From Asaia astilbis JCM 15831 (GTDB lineage Bacteria; Pseudomonadota; Alphaproteobacteria; Acetobacterales; Acetobacteraceae): DNA of 64,000 bases. Position numbers and translations under genes: made by a program. The DNA lies in contig NZ_BAJT01000008.1 in the NCBI RefSeq assembly GCF_000613845.1, positions 82,993 through 146,992 of the forward strand, written 5' to 3'. This document shows, piece after piece, positions 57,649 to 64,000 of this stretch; the first letter of the stretch is position 1, and each line of letters starts with the position of its first letter. The notes below the pieces were generated by a model. The model did not search any database, was not told the origin of the DNA, and saw nothing but the letters and a program-made list of their open reading frames with translations.

Positions 57649-58599
57649 TCAGGGCGCGGCAGGGTCTCTCGATAGTTCTGCCGGAACAGCGCTGATATTT
57701 GTGTCTGTTGTCATTCCTTTTCGTAGAAAGGGAACCCAATGCGTCAGCCAGTGGTCGGTTTTCCGCACGAACTCAGACGCGACAGGAACCTGATCAAGGG
57801 TTGCCTTGTCCCAATAAGGCTGCGGGGCGAGCAGCTGGATTGTACCTGTCTTTGTCGGGGCGAACAGATAGGTAATTCCTGAACTTCCTTTGGTCGCATC
57901 CGTGGTGCCGCTACTTTGTATCCAGTTTGCGATGACAAAGATCGATGGCATTGGGAAGCCAAGCGCCGTCAGGCGTTTGAAGGCAAGCTGAATCAATTCG
58001 TCAGAGGATATCGCCCCGTTAGGGCCCATGACGGCATTGGCGACGAAAGCACATTCGTTTCTGCCGTCGATCCGGTCAGCATAGATATGCGACACGTAGT
58101 TTCGATCATCGTGACAATGTTCGGTTGCAGCATGGACAACGTCGATGGGTAACTGTTCCGTTGCTGTCCGCGCAATCATCACGCCTGTGACCACACCTCT
58201 GTCAGTACGAACCATGATATTGATGAGGATGAGTCCGTTTGGGCCGAATTGCCCGCTCAATACCGGATGCCAAACCCCTGCAGGGAGAGGAAGAGTGTGG
58301 CCGCCGAAGGGGATCGAGCCGGTCAGAGCCGTTGTGATGTCCGGTGTCATCAGCCTGTTCGTGCCGTCTGGGGTATCTCCCTGTGATGGGGGCGCCTGGT
58401 CAGATGTGCTCGCTTGCCCTGAGGAACCGTCATGTTGCGCTGCAGGTCTTTGCACTCCGGGCACGCGCCCGAGCCAGGGTGCTTTGGCTAGCATCCACGG
58501 CATTGGGAATAGCACACCCATGATTGTGAAGAAAAACGTCACATAGATCGTCAGGCGCCATAATGATGCGCGACGCCACAAGCGGGAAAATGCTGACAC
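57649..58599 (-). CDS. Uncharacterised single-span periplasmic protein, AAA+ operon gene 3
   Basis: A 316-residue protein with one N-terminal span (WRLTIYVTFFFTIMGVLFPM), then a Ser/Gln/Pro-rich linker (HDGSSGQASTSDQAPPSQGD) and a periplasmic domain, with ALTGSIPFGGHTLPLPAGVW, ILINIMVRTDRGVVTGVMIA and a block HCHDDRNYVSHIYADRIDG. I do not recognise a family. It lies 21 bases after the AAA+ gene on the same strand. Role inferred only by neighbourhood: a partner of the membrane AAA+ protein. Confidence 0.6.
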   Translation of the reverse strand: MSAFSRLWRRASLWRLTIYVTFFFTIMGVLFPMPWMLAKAPWLGRVPGVQRPAAQHDGSSGQASTSDQAPPSQGDTPDGTNRLMTPDITTALTGSIPFGGHTLPLPAGVWHPVLSGQFGPNGLILINIMVRTDRGVVTGVMIARTATEQLPIDVVHAATEHCHDDRNYVSHIYADRIDGRNECAFVANAVMGPNGAISSDELIQLAFKRLTALGFPMPSIFVIANWIQSSGTTDATKGSSGITYLFAPTKTGTIQLLAPQPYWDKATLDQVPVASEFVRKTDHWLTHWVPFLRKGMTTDTNISAVPAELSRDPAAP

Positions 58600-58620
58600 T
58601 TTGAGACGTTCCGATTTGGT

Positions 58621-59888
58621 TTAGGGGCTCAGACGCGCATTGAGTGACTTGGAGTCATCGGCAATTTCTGCCTTGACGCTATCGTTACTCATGACGAGGC
58701 GGACAAGCTTGGCGCTGTTTTGACGGGCGAGGATAAGACTCTCGCTCACCATGTCTTCAATCGAACGCACGAGATCACGGGCTGAAGCGCCTGCACCCAG
58801 TTTTTGTTGGCGTTGCATGAGTTGGAACAGAAGATAGGGGTCGATACCACCCGCTTCAACGTTCAGCCATATCCCTTAATCATGGACTCGATCTCGAGCG
58901 CGGCCACACGGGCGAGATCGAGATCGCGCAGCTGACGGAAGACGAAGATCCGGTCGAGGCGGTTCAGCACTTCAGGAGCAAATCCTGCTTTGCGCAGCGC
59001 TTCGGTGGACTCTGCCCTCATCTTGTCGGCGTCATTATGCAGACGGTCCGCAATCTCGGTCAAAGCTTCTGTTGCAATATTCGATGTCAGTACGAAGATC
59101 GCGCGTGTCGTCGATATCTGGGCACCGGTTGATGCTTCTGTGATGTGCCCGTCATTCCAGGCTGTCAGAAACTTCTTGAAAACGTCTGGATGGGCCTTTT
59201 CGATCTCGTCGAGCAGAACGATGGCATCTGGCTTTTCCTGTAGTCCGCCTGTCAATTTGCCAAAGCTGTCTGAGCCTACATAACCTTTCGGTGATCCGAA
59301 GAGCATCGTTGCAGCATGCGGACTCGACATCTGGGTCATGTCGAAATGAAGCAGAGGGCGATCCATCTGGCGGGAAATCTGCTTGGCAAGATAGGTTTTT
59401 CCGGTGCCCGGTGGCCCCGCAAGCAGAAAAATCCCAACCGGTTTGTTGCGGACGGTAAGGGCTAGTCTGCGGCGCAATTGCTGGGCGATGTCTTCGCAGA
59501 CCTGATCCTGACCGACGACCTTCGCCCGCAATCCTGCAGCGAGTTCGTCAGCGTTGATCGCGACGTCCTTATGTTCCTGGGCGAGCAGCTCTTCCAGGGC
59601 AACGCGGTTTGTCAGGCGAGCGAGGATATCCATAACGAAACCTTTGCGGCGACGGAGCCCCTTGCGGGCGAGTCTGGTTGAGCGGATTTCATAGAAGAAT
59701 CCGGAAACGGAGAGGAAAGCAGCGAGTCCTGCTATCGGAAGATAGGCGTCCCTGGACCAGGAGAGGAAGCGAATCAGCATCCCGCCGGAAAGATGGAGCG
59801 AGACGGCAGCTTGGATGCTGGCGAGAATGAGGAAGATCACCATCATGACTGGCATGAGGCGATTGAGCGCTGGCAGCAAAGCTTTCAT
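58621..59888 (-). CDS. Membrane-anchored Clp/Hsp100-type AAA+ ATPase, frameshifted near C-terminus
   Basis: About 422 residues. Two N-terminal spans (about 12-32 and 49-66) precede a ClpA/ClpB D2-like AAA+ module: Walker A GPPGTGKT (158-165), pore loop GYVG (202-205), Walker B IVLLDEIEKAH (about 223-233), sensor-1 LTSN (267-270) and Arg-finger region EVLNRLDRIFVF. The frame ends after IKGYG; one missing base near 58863-58868 restores LNVEAGGIDPYLLFQLMQRQ and a C-terminal helical domain to 58621. No protease domain and no LGF/IGL ClpP loop are visible. Predicted role: an ATP-driven unfoldase or remodeller at the inner membrane. Its ATG overlaps the upstream gene. Confidence 0.75.
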
Positions 59889-60535
59889 TGTACGATGACG
59901 TCCAGAACGACCTGTTGGTTCAGAGTGGCTAGAACCGGAAGAATGAGCGGGCCGAGCGCCGTCAGAACTCCTGCCTGCAACCCACCGGTTGGGGGAGGGG
60001 TGGCGGGCGTAACAGTCACTTCGCCCGCGATGTAGATTGGCAGGACGACGGCCTGCAGAGACGGTTTAAGCCGTAGGCTTTGGGTCATCCCGCCAGAGGT
60101 GATCGTCAGAACTTGCCCAGGTAATCCGGCGACTTGCGCAATCGGCATGCGCACGAGACGCACGCGGCGGTTTTTTATGGCAGCGAGAATCTGTGTCTTT
60201 TGTTCCTGACTGAAGTCTGTTTTTGCCAGCGCCGACGGGGCCTGAGAGGCCGATATCAAGGCAAGCTGGACGCCGAGATGTGTTGCGTCCGCGCGAATTT
60301 GGGGCTCAGCCTGTCCGCCGCCCGCCGCGGAAGGCGATACGGCAGTTTCAGGCCCGCTCCCATTCGAGAGAGATGTAGACTGATGCCATAGTGCCCCACC
60401 GAGGCAGGCAACAACAATCGCAGAAGCAATGACAAGCTTTGAGGTCAGCCCATTGGGGCCGCGGCCGTGCTGCGAGGTACGCTCTTCATTGCCACTGATA
60501 AGCGGCTTTAACTGTGGCTCGGGCACATCGTTCAT
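59885..60535 (-). CDS. Uncharacterised single-span periplasmic protein, AAA+ operon gene 1
   Basis: A 216-residue protein with a cytoplasmic N-terminus of about 30 residues, one span (LVIASAIVVACLGGALW) and a periplasmic region. Visible features are ALAKTDFSQEQKTQILAAIK, a basic RRVRLVRMPIAQ, LTITSGGMTQSLRLKPSLQA and a hydrophobic C-terminus (GVLTALGPLILPVLATLNQQ). No family recognised. Its stop overlaps the AAA+ ATG (ATGA at 59885-59888). The first gene of the operon; its promoter is in the 200 bases shared with rimP. Confidence 0.6.
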   Translation of the reverse strand: MNDVPEPQLKPLISGNEERTSQHGRGPNGLTSKLVIASAIVVACLGGALWHQSTSLSNGSGPETAVSPSAAGGGQAEPQIRADATHLGVQLALISASQAPSALAKTDFSQEQKTQILAAIKNRRVRLVRMPIAQVAGLPGQVLTITSGGMTQSLRLKPSLQAVVLPIYIAGEVTVTPATPPPTGGLQAGVLTALGPLILPVLATLNQQVVLDVIVQ

Positions 60536-60735
60536 AGCGTCTTACACTGACAGCAACGAAAGCGGCTCGGCAAGGGGGCTCACCCGCGGTGAGTGTAATC
60601 AATAGTTACGGAGCTTGCTTACATAATGCCTCCGTTAGCACGGATCGCCCTGAAACCTCCTGGAGCCGAGTCTTGCATCTGTGGCCGTGTTGGCCTAGAT
60701 AGATCCCATTCCTTTCATCTTTCGTCTTATCGGGG

Positions 60736-60765
60736 GGTGGCCTTGACGGGCCGCCTTTTTTGTCT
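60736..60765 (+). promoter_or_regulatory. Terminator-like hairpin in rimP leader
   Basis: GGTGGCC (60737-60743) and GGCCGCC pair around TTGACG and are followed by TTTTTT, an intrinsic-terminator shape. It ends at the rimP start codon and probably acts as an attenuator of the rimP-nusA-infB operon. A rimP leader RNA is known in alphaproteobacteria. Confidence 0.6.
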
Positions 60766-61388
60766 TGGCCATTGAAATTCCCAGCCTGAACGGTCTAGAG
60801 GCGCGCATCGCGCAGCAGATCGAGCCTACCCTGAGTGACCTTGGGTATGAGATCGTGCGTCTCAGCGTTCTCGGTCGTGAGACACCAACAATCCAGATCA
60901 TGGCTGACCGCGCAGACGGTTCCCTGATCGGGATCGAGGATTGCGAGCAGATCAGCCATGCTGTGGGTGCTGTGCTTGACGTTGACGACCCCATCCCGGG
61001 TGCCTGGACGCTCGAGGTGTCATCGGCGGGGATTGATCGTCCCCTGACGCGTCTGAAGGACTGGGACCGTTTTGCGGGCCATCTGGTCAAGGCAGAGCTC
61101 GATCTTCCCCTGAACGGGCGCAAGCGTTTCTCCGGGATCATCACAGGAACGCGTGAGAACGCGGCAGTTATCCGTCTGGATGATGGCGAAGAAGCTGTGC
61201 TGCCGATCGATGCCATCCGCAAAGCACGTCTTGTGCTGACCGATGCGCTGATCGAAGCCAGTGCTGCCATGCTGGGTATTTCGTCGGAAGAGGAAGGGGT
61301 AGAAGAGGAAGCTCCGCGCCGCAAAACGCCGAAGCTGAGCCCTGCCAAGCCCGGCAAGGGGTCCAAGCCCGGACGAAAGACACACTGA
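60765..61388 (+). CDS. rimP: Ribosome maturation factor RimP
   Basis: Helps 30S subunit maturation. 207 residues: [60 protein letters not shown] and the signature [20 protein letters not shown]. The C-terminal 50 residues are charged and of low complexity ([18 protein letters not shown]). The only in-frame start after the TGA at 60744 is TTG 60765, and it has no ribosome site, being placed straight after the hairpin T tract. CTG 60783 or a non-standard start cannot be excluded. Confidence 0.93.
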   Translation: MAIEIPSLNGLEARIAQQIEPTLSDLGYEIVRLSVLGRETPTIQIMADRADGSLIGIEDCEQISHAVGAVLDVDDPIPGAWTLEVSSAGIDRPLTRLKDWDRFAGHLVKAELDLPLNGRKRFSGIITGTRENAAVIRLDDGEEAVLPIDAIRKARLVLTDALIEASAAMLGISSEEEGVEEEAPRRKTPKLSPAKPGKGSKPGRKTH

Positions 61389-61455
61389 GTTTCTCGCCTA
61401 CTTCGTTTTTGCTGGTCTGCGCGCTCTCGCGCTCCGAATTTGAGGATTTCGTCTG

Positions 61456-63000
61456 ATGGACACCTCCGTTACCCGTCCTGAGCTGCTCTTGGTGGCTGAC
61501 GCCGTTTCGCGTGAAAAGAATATCGATCGTGAAGAAGTGCTGGAAGCGATGGAGCAGGCCATCCAGAAGGCCGGGCGCGCAAAATACGGTCATGAGAAAG
61601 ATATTCGTGCGACAATCGACCGTCGCTCCGGTGAAGTGCGCCTGTCGCGCTGGACCGAAGTGGTTGAGGTGGTTGAAAACGAAGACACCCAGATTCCTCA
61701 CCTGATCGCGCTGAAATTCCAGCCCGAGATCAAGATTGGTGAACATCTGGTCGATCCTCTGCCGCCGATCGATTTCGGGCGTATCGCTGCCCAGACGGCC
61801 AAGCAGGTCATCGTACAGCGCGTGCGTGAATACGAGCGCAAGAAGCAGTATAATGAGTTCAAGGACCGCGTCGGCGAGATCGTCAACGGCACGGTCAAGC
61901 GCACCGAGTACGGCAACCTTATGGTTGAGATCGGCCATACCGAAGCGCTGTTGCGTCGTGATGAGCTGATCCCTCGCGAGTCTTTCCGCAACTCCGATCG
62001 CGTTCGTGCCTATATCTACGACGTGCGTGACGAGACGCGGGGTCCTCAGATCTTCCTGAGCCGCACGCATCCGGCATTTCTTGCGAAGCTTTTCGCGCAG
62101 GAAGTCCCCGAGATCTATGACGGCATCATTGAGATCAAGGCAGTGGCCCGTGACCCGGGGTCGCGAGCAAAGATGGCTGTAATTTCCAAGGATGCCTCCA
62201 TCGATCCCGTTGGTGCGTGCGTAGGTATGCGTGGTTCACGCGTTCAGGCCGTGGTTGCCGAGCTTCAGGGTGAGAAGATCGACATCATTCCCTGGAGCCC
62301 ACAGGCTGCAACTTTTGTTGTGAACGCGCTGGCTCCTGCAGAAGTGACCAAGGTGGTCATGGATGAGGAAGCGGGTCGTGTGGAAGTGGTTGTTCCGAAC
62401 GAGCAGCTCTCCCTTGCGATCGGTCGTCGTGGTCAGAATGTCCGTCTCGCGAGCCAGTTGACGCGGTGGGATATCGATATCCTGACCGAAGCAGAAGAAT
62501 CGGAGCGTCGTCAGGAAGAGTTCCGCAAGCGTACCCAGCTCTTCGTTGATGCACTCGATGTCGATGACGTGATTGCTGGTCTGCTCGTGACGGAAGGTTT
62601 CCACACGATTGAGGAACTGGCTTACGCCGATCCTGATGAACTGCACGCGATCGAAGGTTTCGACGAAAGCGTTGCAGAAGAACTGATGCGCCGTGCCGAG
62701 GAGTTCCTCGTGCAGAAGGAACAGGCTCTGGACGACACGCGTCGTGGTCTCGGTGTTGAGGATTCGATTGCCGAGCTCGGCGTGTTCACCAATGCGATGC
62801 TGGTCACGCTGGGCGAGAAGGGCGTAAAAAGCCTCGACGATCTGGCAGATCTTGCGGGTGATGAGCTTGTCGAACTGCTTGGCAGTGACGATATAGATGA
62901 AGATGCCGCTAATGAGATCATCATGGCAGCACGTGCCCATTGGTTCGATGGAGAGCAGGACGCAGAAGCCCCCAAGGAAGGGGAGGCTTCCGACGTCTGA
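61456..63000 (+). CDS. nusA: Transcription termination/antitermination factor NusA
   Basis: RNA-polymerase-binding factor controlling pausing, termination and antitermination. 514 residues: N-terminal domain (PELLLVADAVSREKNIDREE), S1 domain (VGEIVNGTVKRTEYGNLMVE), KH1 and KH2 (DPVGACVGMRGSRVQAVVAE, LAIGRRGQNVRLASQLTRWD) and two C-terminal acidic repeats with helix-hairpin-helix pattern (GFHTIEELAYADPDELHAIE). ATG 61456. Lies 67 bases after rimP; the next gene overlaps or follows directly. Confidence 0.97.
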   Translation: MDTSVTRPELLLVADAVSREKNIDREEVLEAMEQAIQKAGRAKYGHEKDIRATIDRRSGEVRLSRWTEVVEVVENEDTQIPHLIALKFQPEIKIGEHLVDPLPPIDFGRIAAQTAKQVIVQRVREYERKKQYNEFKDRVGEIVNGTVKRTEYGNLMVEIGHTEALLRRDELIPRESFRNSDRVRAYIYDVRDETRGPQIFLSRTHPAFLAKLFAQEVPEIYDGIIEIKAVARDPGSRAKMAVISKDASIDPVGACVGMRGSRVQAVVAELQGEKIDIIPWSPQAATFVVNALAPAEVTKVVMDEEAGRVEVVVPNEQLSLAIGRRGQNVRLASQLTRWDIDILTEAEESERRQEEFRKRTQLFVDALDVDDVIAGLLVTEGFHTIEELAYADPDELHAIEGFDESVAEELMRRAEEFLVQKEQALDDTRRGLGVEDSIAELGVFTNAMLVTLGEKGVKSLDDLADLAGDELVELLGSDDIDEDAANEIIMAARAHWFDGEQDAEAPKEGEASDV

Positions 63001-63685
63001 GCTCCACGAAACAGAAGCACAAAACACCGTCTCGCCTGAAGAGCTCGATGATTTGATCGAGCTCGATGACGAGAAGGGGCCCCAGAGGCGTTGCATCGTG
63101 ACTCGCAAGAGTGGAAACCCCGATGCGATGCTGCGTTTTGTCATTTCCCCCGACGGCGTGGTCGTTCCCGATCTGGCAGGTCGTCTGCCAGGGCGGGGAA
63201 TCTGGTTGAGCGCTGTCAGGGATGTGCTAGACACGGCGCGGACGCGCCATCTCTTTTCCAGAGCCGCGCGTCAGCCGGTAAAAGTGCCCGAAGATATTGC
63301 GCGGGTGCTGGTTTCAGGAATAGAAGCGCGGCTGGTGCAGGGGCTTGGACTCGCGCGTCGGGCCGGTCAGGCCCTTTGCGGGTTTGTTAAGTGTCGCGAA
63401 TGGATTGCCGCCGGCAAGGCTGGGCTGGTGATCCAGGGATCGGGCGGAAGTCCGGATGAGTTGCGGCGTCTGATATCGGGACATAACAAGCTCCCGGTAC
63501 TGACGTTACCGGCCCAAATGCTCGCGACGGCATTCGGGCGGGAACATGCGGTCTATGTTGTGATAGCGCCTGGAGCGCTGGCGCAACGTCTGATGGCTGA
63601 GCATGAACGATTTTTGGGGCTGACCGATGGGTTGGTTCCTGAGCCGCGTAATGAGCGGCTCGCACGGGAACAGGCAGGTATATGA
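62948..63685 (+). CDS. YlxR (DUF448) / L7Ae-like RNA-binding fusion protein
   Basis: Two-domain protein encoded between nusA and infB. The YlxR part is GPQRRCIVTRKSGNPDAMLR, VVPDLAGRLPGRGIWLSAVR and TRHLFSRAA. The ribosomal L7Ae-like part is LVQGLGLARRAGQALCGFVK and KAGLVIQGSGGSPDELRRLI. The start is unsure: ATG 62948 would overlap nusA by 53 bases, while GGGGAGG at about 62980-62986 suggests a start near the nusA stop with no in-frame ATG. CTG 62997 in another frame plus one missing base is a further option. The stop overlaps the infB ATG. Confidence 0.88.
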   Translation: MESRTQKPPRKGRLPTSELHETEAQNTVSPEELDDLIELDDEKGPQRRCIVTRKSGNPDAMLRFVISPDGVVVPDLAGRLPGRGIWLSAVRDVLDTARTRHLFSRAARQPVKVPEDIARVLVSGIEARLVQGLGLARRAGQALCGFVKCREWIAAGKAGLVIQGSGGSPDELRRLISGHNKLPVLTLPAQMLATAFGREHAVYVVIAPGALAQRLMAEHERFLGLTDGLVPEPRNERLAREQAGI

Positions 63686-64000
63686 GCGAAGGCAACGAAC
63701 GGAACCAGGGCACTCAGGCTCAGGGCGGCCAGACAGATGGCCAGAATGTCCAGGATCAGGGCGCCCAGGCTCAGGGTGACCAGGGTAAGGGACGTCTGTC
63801 CCTGCGTCCGGGCGGGCGCATGGAACTCGGGCGGACGGTAGACGCAGGCTCTGTGCGTCAGAGCTTCAGCCATGGACGCTCGAAAGTAGTCCAGGTGGAA
63901 GTCCGCAAGAAGCGCGAAAACAACGAGCGTAAGGACGGACGTGGTTCGGCGGGTGGCCGTGGCGGCCGCGCCGGAGCTGGTCGCGCCCTGACGCCGGCTG
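63682..64000 (+). CDS. infB: Translation initiation factor IF-2 (5' part, cut by window end)
   Basis: ATG 63682 overlaps the ylxR stop (ATGA). The visible 106 codons read MSEGNERNQGTQAQGGQTDG and continue as a Gln/Gly-rich stretch, then LSLRPGGRMELGRTVDAGSV, RQSFSHGRSKVVQVEVRKKR and a Gly/Arg-rich segment. The block GRTVDAGSVRQSFSHGRSK is the typical alphaproteobacterial IF-2 N-terminus. The GTPase domain is beyond the window. Confidence 0.95.
   Translation, partial: MSEGNERNQGTQAQGGQTDGQNVQDQGAQAQGDQGKGRLSLRPGGRMELGRTVDAGSVRQSFSHGRSKVVQVEVRKKRENNERKDGRGSAGGRGGRAGAGRALTPA

Noticed and set aside
1..64000. CRISPR array, tRNA/rRNA, insertion sequences or prophage
   Set aside because: No regular direct-repeat arrays, cloverleaf sequences, transposase motifs or integrase genes were found by reading; a tRNAscan or IS search was not possible.

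Overview
The window is bacterial chromosome with high coding density and fairly high GC. Its gene content points to an acetic acid bacterium (Acetobacteraceae, Alphaproteobacteria). Reasons: an OprB carbohydrate porin, a Hint-domain protein, a peptidase S10, a eukaryote-like fold-III ornithine decarboxylase, AcnA-type aconitase, CcmAB, and a rimP-nusA-ylxR-infB order. An Asaia/Kozakia/Gluconacetobacter-like genus would fit, but I cannot fix the genus from sequence alone. I see no tRNA, rRNA, CRISPR array, IS element or phage gene.

Layout. 0-5.8 kb: 3' part of an HU gene, a xanthine dehydrogenase operon (xdhABC) and a HAD phosphatase. 5.8-8.1 kb: ferrous iron uptake (feoA-feoB-small Cys-rich protein). 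8.3-12.2 kb: a helix-hairpin-helix protein, a flavin-dependent halogenase-like oxidoreductase and adenine deaminase. 12.2-22.9 kb: an N-acetylglucosamine/chitobiose utilisation locus. It has nagP (uptake), nagA (deacetylase) and oprB (porin) on the minus strand, a divergent ROK regulator, a GH20 hexosaminidase, nagB and a GlcNAc kinase. 23-31.9 kb: GH3 beta-glucosidase, a nitrilase-family amidase, a two-domain retropepsin-like protein, a Hint protein with tandem repeats, and an orphan LysR regulator. 32-35.6 kb: peptidase S10 and a stretch of orphan small ORFs. 36-45.5 kb: fumC, P1-family peptidase, ornithine decarboxylase with a structured leader, a YihY membrane protein, RlpA, aroQ-accB-accC and a NIPSNAP protein. 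45.5-51 kb: a sugar permease with a SIS isomerase, and a tricorn-like protease. 51-57.6 kb: ccmBA, acnA and a polar amino acid ABC transporter whose permease is fused to its binding protein. 57.6-60.5 kb: an uncharacterised three-gene membrane operon around a Clp-type AAA+ ATPase. 60.7-64 kb: rimP-nusA-ylxR/L7Ae-infB.

How the genes work together. The GlcNAc locus gives a full path: outer-membrane entry (OprB), release of GlcNAc by GH20, inner-membrane uptake (NagP), phosphorylation (kinase), deacetylation (NagA) and deamination to fructose 6-phosphate (NagB), with a ROK repressor as likely controller. Ade and XdhABC together feed purine salvage and catabolism (adenine to hypoxanthine to xanthine/urate).

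The strongest pattern in the window is technical or evolutionary. About sixteen genes carry single-base frameshifts, and most would be restored by adding one base, often in a short G or C run. The reconstructed lengths all match their families, so I annotate these genes at full length and treat most of the shifts as probable consensus errors rather than gene decay. The most interesting biological candidates are the AAA+ membrane operon (57.6-60.5 kb), the bilobed retropepsin-like gene, the leader structures ahead of the ornithine decarboxylase and rimP, and the orphan ORF region at 33.7-35.6 kb.
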